Assembly: GCA_965224285.1 (NCBI GenBank)
Contig: OZ245043.1
Location: forward strand, 2,852,001 to 2,916,000
DNA from: JAJCYK01 sp965224285
GTDB taxonomy: Bacteria; Bacteroidota; Bacteroidia; Cytophagales; Cyclobacteriaceae
DNA length: 64,000 bases
Direction: 5' to 3'
A program made the translations under genes and the position numbers. The notes under the pieces were generated by a model that saw only the letters and a program-made list of their open reading frames with translations, searched no databases and was not told the origin of the DNA. Within the stretch, counting starts at the first letter, position 1. Each line of letters starts with the position of its first letter. Shown here in pieces: positions 26,393 to 34,826 of this stretch.

Positions 26393-26467
26393 TGGGGATT
26401 ACTGGATTCGAACCAGTGACCCCTTGCTTGTCGAGCAAGTGCTCTAAACCAACTGAGCTAAATCCCC
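26393..26467 (-). tRNA. tRNA-Val (GAC)
   Basis: A 75-base cloverleaf can be folded: acceptor GGGGATT/AATCCCC, D arm GCTC/GAGC, anticodon stem CTTGC/GCAAG with loop TCGACAA (anticodon GAC), variable GGGTC, T arm ACTGG-TTCGAAT-CCAGT and discriminator A. The CCA end is not encoded. Position 33 is C instead of the nearly universal T, which is worth noting; all stems pair without mismatch. The gene borders the right repeat copy. Confidence 0.9.
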
Positions 26468-26789
26468 ATTTGAAGTGTGAGTGTGAGTGTGAGTTTGCTG
26501 CGCCCGTCAAAGCCGAGGCGAAGACGGGAGTGTGAGTTTGGGTTGGTGATTATGTAATATTAAATATTCTTTAGTCCAACTCCAATATCACTGTCCGATA
26601 ATCAATAAAAATCATTTATTTTACCTGATCCTGGCAATTAAATATATGGCTATAACATCGAAGTAAATTTATTAATTCTTTGGCGGGAAACTTCCGTTAT
26701 ATTCCTACCTTTATCGCGTGTTGGGGGACCACCATCAACATGGTTTCACTCGAAGCCAATTGAACCTAAATTAGAATTATAACATCCGA
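26468..26789. other. Intergenic region with a GTGTGA microsatellite
   Basis: GTGTGA occurs three times in tandem at 26475-26492 and once more at 26530-26535. Between them CCCGTC (26503-26508) and GACGGG (26523-26528) form a hairpin. Nothing else is recognised. The region should carry the tRNA promoter (minus strand) and the promoter of the following small gene (plus strand). Confidence 0.5.
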
Positions 26790-27044
26790 ATGCACAACTT
26801 CCGGGTAGGCGACAAAGTCTCATTAATAATCAGCCCCCAAGATGTGATGACAGTGTGCTCAGTCTTTGGTCACCGCCTGATTGAGTGTACCTGGGTAGGT
26901 AAAGAGGGAAAAGTTTATAAGCATAGCTTCAGGCCGGAATCTCTGCAACCAGCTAACGATACGGATATCCCTCAATCTCCAGGTAAGAAAAATGATATTC
27001 TGAAGATCGATGACGACCTGGACGACGACATTTTTAATTTTTAG
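26790..27044 (+). CDS. Small YodC/DUF2158-like protein
   Basis: An 84-residue protein. Residues 1-52 (FRVGDKVSLIISPQDVMTV...LIECTWVGKEGKVYKHSFRPESL) follow the beta-barrel layout of DUF2158/YodC proteins, in which a GD-x-V start, a MTV strand and a C-x-W strand are conserved. The tail is acidic (DDDLDDDIF). Function is unknown. Its 3' end overlaps the convergent methyltransferase gene by 11 bp. Confidence 0.55.
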   Translation: MHNFRVGDKVSLIISPQDVMTVCSVFGHRLIECTWVGKEGKVYKHSFRPESLQPANDTDIPQSPGKKNDILKIDDDLDDDIFNF

Positions 27045-27690
27045 GCTTGACTGCAACCGCCATCCACATACGATCGCTTTTTGAGGGCCGATCAATAAAG
27101 GGATCCTGTTTTTTCTGAATGTTAAATCCAGCTTCGGTAAGATCGGCCAGGGCAAACCTCATGGAGATCTCATGTTTACCAGCTTGCTTGTCCCGTGACC
27201 AGTCCTCCCTTTCTTTGGCGATTGGCTCCACCAACACCAACCGACCTCCTGGTTTCAAGGCCCGGAACAAATGTGCTAGTATCTCGCGATAATGGTCCAT
27301 TTCATGATAGGCGTCCAGGATCACCACGGCATCCATGCTGTTCATGGGCAATTTGGGATCATCATAGGAGCCCAGCACTGTCTGGACGTTTTCAATCCGC
27401 TGCTTTTTCAGCCTTGACTCCAGTTTGTCCAACTTACTTTTACCCACGTCAACAGCGTAGACCCTGCCTTCCGGGCCCACTACCGGGGCTAACTTCATGG
27501 TCAAATACCCTTCGTGGCAACCCAGGTCTGCTACAGCCATCCCTTTATCAAGTTGCATATGCTCAATGATCTGTTCGGCTTTTTGCCAGCGGTCACGATC
27601 TTCCCATTCCGAAGCCCGGTATTGCCCCCAAAGCTTACAGGTGCTTAGAAAAACTAGAAAAGTGAATAGTAGGTGTCTTGAGATACGCAT
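27034..27690 (-). CDS. Secreted SAM-dependent methyltransferase
   Basis: A 218-residue class I methyltransferase. Motif I is VADLGCHEGYLTMKLAP (about 52-68), motif II lies at GRVYAVDVGKSKL, and the post-motif strand is MDAVVILDAYHEMDHY. A signal peptide-like start (MRISRHLLFTFLVFLSTCKLWGQ) places it outside the cytosol, which is odd for an enzyme that uses SAM; such exported methyltransferase-like proteins are nonetheless common in Bacteroidota. Target unknown. Confidence 0.8.
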   Translation of the reverse strand: MRISRHLLFTFLVFLSTCKLWGQYRASEWEDRDRWQKAEQIIEHMQLDKGMAVADLGCHEGYLTMKLAPVVGPEGRVYAVDVGKSKLDKLESRLKKQRIENVQTVLGSYDDPKLPMNSMDAVVILDAYHEMDHYREILAHLFRALKPGGRLVLVEPIAKEREDWSRDKQAGKHEISMRFALADLTEAGFNIQKKQDPFIDRPSKSDRMWMAVAVKPKN

Positions 27691-27732
27691 ACCCTATACA
27701 ACGAAAATCCCTTGCTACCGGTTTACGGTAAT

Positions 27733-28182
27733 TTAGCCCCTGATCTTGTCCAGCAACCGATTTAACTGCCTAGTTTCATCCGGACTAAGTCTATATAAAA
27801 ACTTATCCAATTCTTCAACCGATTGTTCCAGTTGGTCCATCACCGAGATCCCTTCGGGGCTCAGTAAAATATCCACCAACCGTTTATCGCTTTCACAAAT
27901 CCTGCGTTCGACAAATCCCTTACGATGTAAGCGGTCTACGATCCTGGACACATCCGACATGCGGTCCAGCATGCGATCTCTTAAGCCCGCTGTGCTAATG
28001 GGATTGGGGTAACGGCCTTTAAGTATCCTGAGTATGTTGTATTGTTGGGGGGTAAGATTGAAAGGCTTGAAGAATCTGGAGAGTTGATTTTCCAGCCAAT
28101 TATGAGTGAATAGCAAATTGATAGTAGCTTTCTGATAATCATTGCGAAATTGTTGTTGCTGAATTTCCTGCTCTATTTGCAT
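27733..28182 (-). CDS. MarR-family transcriptional regulator
   Basis: I start at the ATG at 28182 (149 residues). A longer frame would run through the terminator hairpin of the upstream gene. The winged helix is at LTPQQYNILRILKGRYPNPISTAGLRDRMLDRMSDVSRIVDRLHRKGFVERR (about 43-94), followed by SDKRLVDILLSPEG for the wing. It follows the YceI-like gene, a pairing seen in many Bacteroidota, and may regulate it; palindromes upstream of yceI are candidate sites. Confidence 0.85.
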   Translation of the reverse strand: MQIEQEIQQQQFRNDYQKATINLLFTHNWLENQLSRFFKPFNLTPQQYNILRILKGRYPNPISTAGLRDRMLDRMSDVSRIVDRLHRKGFVERRICESDKRLVDILLSPEGISVMDQLEQSVEELDKFLYRLSPDETRQLNRLLDKIRG

Positions 28183-28218
28183 GCTTATTATGGAAGTGTA
28201 AAGGAGGGTTTTAATAAA

Positions 28219-28252
28219 GAAAGAGATGCGGAGTTTTATCCGCATCTCTTTC
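28219..28252 (-). terminator. Intrinsic terminator after the YceI-like gene
   Basis: A 13-bp perfect stem (GAAAGAGATGCGG with CCGCATCTCTTTC) encloses an 8-base loop just after the yceI-like stop, and the minus strand continues with CTTTATTAAAA. It separates yceI from marR and decides the marR start. Confidence 0.7.
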
Positions 28253-28258
28253 AAATTT

Positions 28259-28846
28259 CTAAGACTCCTCTTTTTGAAGTTCGATATTCCCCACTATCTC
28301 TACGTCTTTTCCAACTACCAAACCTCCCGATTCCATAACCGGGTTATAGTTTAAATTGTAGTCCATCCGATTGATGTTGCCGGTAATCTTAAAGCCAGCT
28401 TTAGTATTTCCATAAGGATCCTTCACCGTGCCATTGTATTTTACATCCAATTCAACCTCTTTAGTTACATCTCTGATGGTAAGATCCCCTACCAGTTTGT
28501 AGTTCTTGCCGTCTACTTGCTTTAAAGATTTTCCTACAAAAGTGATGTTGGGAAATTTTTCGGCATTAAAGAAATCATCGGATTTCAAATGGCCATCACG
28601 TCTTTCGTTATCAGTGTCGATACTATTGACATTGATGGTAAATTTAACATCAGCTCCAGTGAAATCTTCAGATGAAGCCATTACTTCTCCATCAAACTCG
28701 CCAAACTGGCCTGTAACTTCGGAAATAACCAAATGCTCTACATTAAAGGAGATTTTGGAATGGGCTTTGTCGAAAGACCATTTGCTTTGTGCTTGAGTTC
28801 CAATAACCAATACAGACAGGACACTCAGTGCTAGTAGTTTTTTCAT
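28259..28846 (-). CDS. YceI-family periplasmic lipid-binding protein
   Basis: A 195-residue exported protein (signal peptide MKKLLALSVLSVLVIGTQAQ). Residues 21-190 match the lipocalin-like YceI domain (PF04264): WSFDKAHSKISFNVEHLVISEVTGQFGEFDGEV, then NERRDGHLKSDDFFNAEKFPNITF and the closing GKDVEIVGNIEL. Homologs bind polyisoprenoid or amide lipids in the periplasm. The MarR gene downstream and three palindromes upstream suggest regulated expression. Confidence 0.9.
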   Translation of the reverse strand: MKKLLALSVLSVLVIGTQAQSKWSFDKAHSKISFNVEHLVISEVTGQFGEFDGEVMASSEDFTGADVKFTINVNSIDTDNERRDGHLKSDDFFNAEKFPNITFVGKSLKQVDGKNYKLVGDLTIRDVTKEVELDVKYNGTVKDPYGNTKAGFKITGNINRMDYNLNYNPVMESGGLVVGKDVEIVGNIELQKEES

Positions 28847-28902
28847 AACGTTTAGTAAAAAATTTTTTTAGAACTATATTTTCTAGTGTAAGAACGATGT
28901 TT

Positions 28903-28974
28903 AAACATTAATGTTTCGACATCGGTTAATATTTTTTGGAAAAATATTAAGCTTATTATTTTAGTATTTACTAA
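28903..28974. promoter_or_regulatory. Cluster of three palindromes between yceI and the radical SAM gene
   Basis: The divergent region holds AAACATTAATGTTT (28903-28916, perfect), two perfect 11-base arms TTAATATTTTT/AAAAATATTAA around TGG (28926-28950), and TTAGTA-TT-TACTAA (28961-28974). MarR proteins bind palindromes of this size, so one or more may be MarR operators controlling yceI. A role for the A/T-rich centre one as a divergent terminator is also possible. Confidence 0.45.
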
Positions 28975-28995
28975 TTTTATTAGTATTATTGATCT

Positions 28996-30060
28996 ATGAT
29001 GAATCGTGAACAGGGTGACTTAATGAACGGGCGTGGCTCCCAGATTAACTTGCGTAATCCTTTTCTCAAGCAGCAATATGTTGAAGAACATATAGAGGGA
29101 TTGGACCAACGAATGACTGTTAAACCACAAACCCAATTTTTCTTCGAAACTCCCAAGAACTTAGTTAGTGTATCCAACAGCCCCGACCTGGGCTTGATGC
29201 ATTCTATCAATCCCTATCAAGGATGTGAACATGGTTGCGCATATTGCTATGCTCGTAATTCCCATAACTACTGGGGGTTTAGCTCGGGGTTGGATTTTGA
29301 GAGTAAGATAATTATCAAGCAGGAGGCTCCCCTGCTTCTCGATCGATACCTTAAGAATTTTAAAGGAGATGTGGTTCCTATTTTCCTTTCGGGTAATACG
29401 GACTGCTACCAACCCGCGGAGAAGAAGTTCCAATTGACCCGTCAATTGCTGAAAATCTTTTACCGTTATCGCTATCCCATCAGCATTATCACTAAAAACG
29501 CTTTAATATGCAGGGACCTGGACCTCCTGGAGAAACTAGCAGCCAAACAGCTGGTCCAGGTATACCTATCCATCACCACCCTGGATGAATCGGTGCGGTC
29601 AAAAATGGAACCTCGAACCGCAACGGCCCGAAAGCGTTTGGAGACTATAAAAATACTGACGGCAGCGGGAGTTCCCTGTGGGGTAATGAATGCCCCGGTG
29701 ATCCCGGGGTTGAACGACCACGAAATGCCAGAAATCTTAAAAGTGGCTAGTTCCCAGGGGGCGGTGAAAGCGGGCTATGCCCTGGTACGCCTAAACGGAA
29801 CCATAGCGGCGCTATTCAAAGATTGGGTGTTGAAATTTTTTCCGGACAAAGCTTCGAAGATCCTTAATCAGATCGCAGCTAGCCATGATGGTAAGCTCAA
29901 CGATTCTCAATGGTTCAGGCGACAAACGGGAAGTGGCCAAATGGCTGGGGTAATTGCCCAGGTTTTTCAGGCCTCCAAACAAAGGTACTTTGGCGCCAAG
30001 ATCATGCCGGCGCATGATACTACAAAGTTCAGAAGGCATGGAAACTTATCCATGTTTTAA
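28996..30060 (+). CDS. PA0069-family radical SAM protein
   Basis: A 354-residue enzyme. The iron-sulfur ligands are Cys77, Cys81 and Cys84 in NPYQGCEHGCAYCYARNSH, which is the spore-photoproduct-lyase-like variant typical of the PA0069 family, preceded by FFETPKNLVSVSNSPDLG. The barrel continues through SGNTDCYQPAEK and SIITKN. Members are related to photoproduct lyase but their substrate is not established. It overlaps the convergent lysA gene by 3 bp at the stop codons. Confidence 0.85.
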   Translation: MMNREQGDLMNGRGSQINLRNPFLKQQYVEEHIEGLDQRMTVKPQTQFFFETPKNLVSVSNSPDLGLMHSINPYQGCEHGCAYCYARNSHNYWGFSSGLDFESKIIIKQEAPLLLDRYLKNFKGDVVPIFLSGNTDCYQPAEKKFQLTRQLLKIFYRYRYPISIITKNALICRDLDLLEKLAAKQLVQVYLSITTLDESVRSKMEPRTATARKRLETIKILTAAGVPCGVMNAPVIPGLNDHEMPEILKVASSQGAVKAGYALVRLNGTIAALFKDWVLKFFPDKASKILNQIAASHDGKLNDSQWFRRQTGSGQMAGVIAQVFQASKQRYFGAKIMPAHDTTKFRRHGNLSMF

Positions 30061-31289
30061 ATATCCAGAGAAATCTGCTTGGCCAGGAGGTCCTCAAATG
30101 TTTCTCGCTCACGAATTAAATGAGCTTTACTATCCAGTATTAAAACCTCGGCTGGGCGAAGCCTGCTATTGTAATTTGAGGCCATGCTAAAACCATATGC
30201 CCCGGTGTTTTTAATGGCTATAATATCACCGGCGGAAACCTCATTTAAAGTGACATTCCAACCCAGGGTGTCCGTTTCACATATATATCCTACCACAGCA
30301 TAAACTCTGGTAGGACCCTCAGTATGGGATATATTGACCATTTGGTGGTGTGAATCGTACATCATAGGCCTGATCAAATGATTCATGCCAGAGTTTACCC
30401 CTACAAAAACAGTGGCTGGAGTGATCTTTACCACATTGGCTTTAACCAGTAATATACCCGCTTCGCTTACCAGAAATTTTCCCGGCTCGAACCATATTTG
30501 TAATGGCCGGCCATACTCCTGGCAGAAATCACCGAATACCTGCTCCATTTTCTTACCCAAATCCTGGATATCAGTGGAAGGGTCGTTTTCCTGGTATGAC
30601 ACCTTAAAACCGCTACCAAAATCGATGTATTCCAGATCGGGAAAGTTTTCGGCCGCCCCCAGCAATATACCCGCTCCCTTTAAGAAAACCTCCGTATCAA
30701 TAATATCAGAACCGGTATGAACATGCAATCCATTTACCCATAGAGAGTGCTTTTTGATGATATCCATTATATCTGGCATTTGCAGCACAGAGATACCGAA
30801 TTTACTATCAATATGACCGGTGGAAATTTTTAGATGGCCTCCTGCCATTATATGAGGATTCAGTCTAATACTGCAGGGTTTGCGGTTACCATAGGTTTGC
30901 CCAAATAGTTCAAGCATGGGTAAATTATCAATATTGATCTGTACACCATGATCCACCGCCTCCTTAATCTCCTCAAAATCGACGCAATTAGGAGTATATT
31001 GAATGTCTTCCGCCGAATACCCAGCCTGCAGAGCCAACTTTAATTCCTGTATGGATACTACATCAAGCCCTACTCCCATGCTTCTCATCAACTTCAGGAT
31101 TGAGATATTGGTTAAGGCTTTGGCCGCATATTTTATGCGCATATCTTGACCAGCAAAAGCCCGACGCATTAGATCCACCTGCCTTTTGATCACATCAGCA
31201 TCATATACATATAATGGTGTTCCGTATTGCTCTGCCAATTTGATCAGGTCAATCTCCTGTATCTGATATCGTTTATTCTTGAGTTCCAT
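30057..31289 (-). CDS. lysA: Diaminopimelate decarboxylase
   Basis: I start at the ATG at 31289 (410 residues); an in-frame extension of 37 codons from a GTG at 31400 does not resemble the family. The PLP Lys is in IKYAAKALTNISIL near the N-terminus, followed by GVGLDVVSIQEL and a NIDNL motif, HVHTGSDI, and the DFGSGFKV phosphate loop. The C-terminal barrel has YICETDTLG (the CEsxD motif) and NTGAYGFSMASNYN. It makes L-lysine from meso-diaminopimelate. It is divergent from the large lipoprotein gene. Confidence 0.92.
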   Translation of the reverse strand: MELKNKRYQIQEIDLIKLAEQYGTPLYVYDADVIKRQVDLMRRAFAGQDMRIKYAAKALTNISILKLMRSMGVGLDVVSIQELKLALQAGYSAEDIQYTPNCVDFEEIKEAVDHGVQINIDNLPMLELFGQTYGNRKPCSIRLNPHIMAGGHLKISTGHIDSKFGISVLQMPDIMDIIKKHSLWVNGLHVHTGSDIIDTEVFLKGAGILLGAAENFPDLEYIDFGSGFKVSYQENDPSTDIQDLGKKMEQVFGDFCQEYGRPLQIWFEPGKFLVSEAGILLVKANVVKITPATVFVGVNSGMNHLIRPMMYDSHHQMVNISHTEGPTRVYAVVGYICETDTLGWNVTLNEVSAGDIIAIKNTGAYGFSMASNYNSRLRPAEVLILDSKAHLIRERETFEDLLAKQISLDI

Positions 31290-31493
31290 GGGGCAACAAA
31301 AAAGGATGCTTAGCACATCCAGCGCTAAATTTAAGGGCTTTTTAAATAAATATAAAATAGTATATCCTTCAACATTCCGGTGGTTATTCATTTTAGACAC
31401 TAACTATGCCTCCGAATCACTTTAGGCAGCTGCTTTCTATTTAGGATTTAACTAGGTATCTTAACCACATCCTGATTTACATACTGTAATACA

Positions 31494-34400
31494 ATGCGAA
31501 ATCTCTTTATTCGATTGCTTTATGTTGCTTTCTTAATCGGTGCGTCATGGGGATGTACCGAAGATACTCCCCCTCTTACCCTGGCACCTGGAGATCACAT
31601 AGTGTTGATCGGTAATAATCTGGGGTCGCGCATGATGAACTACGGATTTTTCGAAACGGAACTCCATCTGCGTTATCCAGACCACCAGCTATTTGTAAGA
31701 AATCTCTGCGATGGAGGCGACACACCTGGCTTCAGAGCTCATTCCGGAAGGAATTCACCCTGGGCCTTTCCCGGCGCCGAAAAATTCCAAACTGAATTGG
31801 CCAGAAATTCAGGGAGTGAGGGTACCTTCGAGTATCCGGACCAATGGTTATCGCGGTTGCAAGCGGATATCATCATTGCCTTCTTTGGATATAATGAATC
31901 TTTTGAAGGGGAGGCGGGATTACAAAATTTCAAAGAGGAACTTCATGCATTTGTAATTCACAGCTTGAATCAAAAGTATAATGACAGTACCGCCCCCTTA
32001 CTCGCCTTGGTCTCCCCTATTGGCTTTGAAGATCTAAGTGCGCAATACGATCTTCCGGATGGAGTGGAGGAGAATCACAGGTTGAAAATGTACACCGAGG
32101 CCATCTTGGAAGTGGCGGATTCCCATAATCTACCGGTGGTCAACGCCTACAAAATGTCTCAAGAATGGTATGCCGGCATTGAAGAACCCTTAACCATCGA
32201 CGGATTCCAGCTTAATGAAACCGGTTACAGCTTATTCTCTAATTTCCTGGCTGATCAACTCTTCCGTGACCGCCAGAAATCCACAGAGGCACACATCGAT
32301 ATGATCCGGGAGGCGGTTCTGGAAAAAAATTGGATGTGGCAGAAAGATTATAAGGTGCCTAATGGTGTACACGTCTTTGGACGGCGCTACAACCCTTTCG
32401 GTCCCGACAATTACCCAGCAGAATTGAAAAAGGTAAGAGAAATGACAGCCATCAGGGATTCCGCCATTTGGAAAGCCACTACAGGGGAACGCTTGGACCT
32501 GGCAACGGCCGACGCCCACACTTCTCCCCTGCCTGCTGTGGAGACTAATTTCCAACCTCCGGAAGGCCAGGAGCCGGCATATCTTTATGGGGAAGATGCC
32601 CTGGCATCTTTTAAATTAGCTCCAGGGTATCACTTGGAATTATTTGCCTCTGAGGAAGACTTTGAGGACCTGGCAAATCCCGTACAGCTAAGTTTTGACA
32701 ACCAAGGCAGGCTATGGGTGGCCACTATGCCCAGTTACCCTCACTACCGGCCCGGTGATGCCCTGCCAAACGACAAAATATTGATCCTGGAAGATACTGA
32801 CGGTGATGGCAAGGCGGATAAGCAAACCACCTTTGCCGACCAGCTTCACCTGCCTACGGGTTTTGAGATCACTGAGGACGGGGTGTATATTTCACAAGGT
32901 ACCAATTTGATGTTGTACCGCGACACGGACGGTGATGATCAGGCCGACCAGAAAGAAATAGTACTCAGCGGTTTCGACGATCATGACACTCACCATGTAA
33001 TCAGCGCCTATTGTGCGGATCCCTCCGGCGCTATTTACATGGCCGAAGGAGTATTTTTACATACCAATGTAGAAACTGCCTACGGTCCGGTACGAGCCAC
33101 AAATGGAGGTTTTTTTCGCTATAACCCCCGGCGTTTCCATCTGGAAAGAACTGCCCAGATCCCTATCCCCAACCCTTGGGGGATCGCCTTTGACCGTTGG
33201 GGGCAGAACTTTTTCTGTGAGACCTCCGGTCCGGATGTTAGATGGATGATGCCAGCCACCATCAAGCCGCGATACGGGGTTTCAACGGATAAATCATATA
33301 ACCTTATCGAGGAAGATCACCGGGTGAGACCTACTTCAGGATTGGAGTTTGTATCCAGCCGCCACTTCCCTGATGAGGTCCAGGGCGATCTTTTGATTAA
33401 TAATACTATTGGATTTTTGGGAACCAAGCAGCATCAATTCACCGATGACGGTACAGGATACCAAACACGTCACCGGTTTGACCTGCTACAATCAACAGAT
33501 TTTAATTTCAGACCGGTGGATATGGAATTTGCCCCTGATGGATCACTATATCTGGTGGATTGGCATAATGTATTGATTGGACATATGCAACACAACGCCC
33601 GAGATCCTCTGCGTGATCATGACCACGGCAGGATCTACCGCATTACTTACCCCTCCAGGCCATTGGTAGACCCTCCGCAAATAAGCGGTGCATCACTGGA
33701 GCAATTATTGGATAATCTAAAATTACCGGAGTACCGAGCGCGATACCGCACTAAAAGAGAATTACGAGGTCGTAATCAGGAAGAAGTGGCTGAAGCACTT
33801 GAATCCTGGTTGTCACAATTGGATGGGCTTGATCCTCAATATGAACATCACCAGTTGGAGGGTTTATGGGTTAGTTGGGGTATTAACAAAGTACATGTTT
33901 CTTTGTTAGAGGAATTGTTGACAGAGGCTAAAGACTACAAAATAAGGGCCGCAGCCGTTCGAGTGCTAAGGTATATGCGCCATCAAATTCCAAACTCTCA
34001 GCAATTGTTTTTACATGCCGCGGGGGATGAGCATGGCAGGGTGCGCCTGGAGGCCATTGTAGCGGCTTCCTGGCTGGAGACCGAACAGGGACTGGAAATA
34101 CTGAATGTGGCATCAGGCCATCCTCTCGATCGATGGATGCAACCGGCTTTTGAAACAGCTCAGGCACATCTTAATGGCCATTCAATTGATGAAAAGCAGG
34201 AGCAGTTGGTAAATGTAAACCTGAAAGGACAGGATTTAGAGCTTTTTCAAGAAGGCCAGGAAATTTATCAGCGAGAAGGATTTTGTATTACCTGCCATCA
34301 AACCGATGGAGGAGGACTGGATGCTTCAGGATTTCCACCACTTAAGAACACTCAGTGGGTAATGGGGCCTAAGGAACGCTTGATAAAGATCACTTTGAAT

Positions 34401-34655
34401 GGTTTAATAGGACCAATTGAAGTTTTGGGGAAAAGCTATCCTGGACAGGTCCCTATGACCCCTTATCGCGGTTTATTAAATGACCGTGAGATAGCGGCCG
34501 TTTTGACCTATGTACGTAAATCCTTTGGTAACGATGGCTCAGTGATCTATCCGGAAGATGTCAGTATGGTGAGATCAGCAACGGAGCAAAAGCAGGGCTT
34601 TTATACCGCGGAGGACCTGATAGAACCCCAGTCAGTGATTTTAGAAGAGGATTAA
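31494..34655 (+). CDS. SGNH hydrolase-PVC-type dehydrogenase-cytochrome c fusion lipoprotein
   Basis: A 1053-residue protein with several domains. Residues 1-21 are a lipoprotein signal (GASWGC). A GDSL/SGNH-like hydrolase lies at about 30-260. From about 370 a six- or seven-bladed propeller follows, with LANPVQLSFDNQGRLWVATMPSYP and DTDGDGKADKQTTFAD repeats typical of PVC-type heme-binding domain or membrane-bound dehydrogenases. HEAT-like repeats are at about 740-900, and a single cytochrome c motif CITCH at 931-935 closes the protein. The linking piece HVFGRRYNPFGPDNYP is shared by this multi-domain family. It presumably oxidises a glycoside or sugar ester at the outer surface. Confidence 0.85.
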   Translation: MRNLFIRLLYVAFLIGASWGCTEDTPPLTLAPGDHIVLIGNNLGSRMMNYGFFETELHLRYPDHQLFVRNLCDGGDTPGFRAHSGRNSPWAFPGAEKFQTELARNSGSEGTFEYPDQWLSRLQADIIIAFFGYNESFEGEAGLQNFKEELHAFVIHSLNQKYNDSTAPLLALVSPIGFEDLSAQYDLPDGVEENHRLKMYTEAILEVADSHNLPVVNAYKMSQEWYAGIEEPLTIDGFQLNETGYSLFSNFLADQLFRDRQKSTEAHIDMIREAVLEKNWMWQKDYKVPNGVHVFGRRYNPFGPDNYPAELKKVREMTAIRDSAIWKATTGERLDLATADAHTSPLPAVETNFQPPEGQEPAYLYGEDALASFKLAPGYHLELFASEEDFEDLANPVQLSFDNQGRLWVATMPSYPHYRPGDALPNDKILILEDTDGDGKADKQTTFADQLHLPTGFEITEDGVYISQGTNLMLYRDTDGDDQADQKEIVLSGFDDHDTHHVISAYCADPSGAIYMAEGVFLHTNVETAYGPVRATNGGFFRYNPRRFHLERTAQIPIPNPWGIAFDRWGQNFFCETSGPDVRWMMPATIKPRYGVSTDKSYNLIEEDHRVRPTSGLEFVSSRHFPDEVQGDLLINNTIGFLGTKQHQFTDDGTGYQTRHRFDLLQSTDFNFRPVDMEFAPDGSLYLVDWHNVLIGHMQHNARDPLRDHDHGRIYRITYPSRPLVDPPQISGASLEQLLDNLKLPEYRARYRTKRELRGRNQEEVAEALESWLSQLDGLDPQYEHHQLEGLWVSWGINKVHVSLLEELLTEAKDYKIRAAAVRVLRYMRHQIPNSQQLFLHAAGDEHGRVRLEAIVAASWLETEQGLEILNVASGHPLDRWMQPAFETAQAHLNGHSIDEKQEQLVNVNLKGQDLELFQEGQEIYQREGFCITCHQTDGGGLDASGFPPLKNTQWVMGPKERLIKITLNGLIGPIEVLGKSYPGQVPMTPYRGLLNDREIAAVLTYVRKSFGNDGSVIYPEDVSMVRSATEQKQGFYTAEDLIEPQSVILEED

Positions 34656-34826
34656 AATTACGATTGCTCATAACTTAACTTATAGCGAAACTTAAAGTGC
34701 CAGTTGACCTCGGGAAATACCCGTAGCGTCCATGGCGGGTGGGTAACTTGACTTTACCGGAACTATTTATAGCGGTCTACGATTGAAATATACTACCTTG
34801 CATCATAGAGAAGGCGAAGTACCATA

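Noticed and set aside
26475..26535. Tandem GTGTGA units considered as a CRISPR-like array
   Set aside because: Repeat units are 6 bp without spacers, so this is a microsatellite and not a CRISPR array.
28183..28254. N-terminal extension of the MarR gene from a TTG at 28254
   Set aside because: The extension would translate the terminator hairpin of the upstream gene; the ATG at 28182 fits the family.
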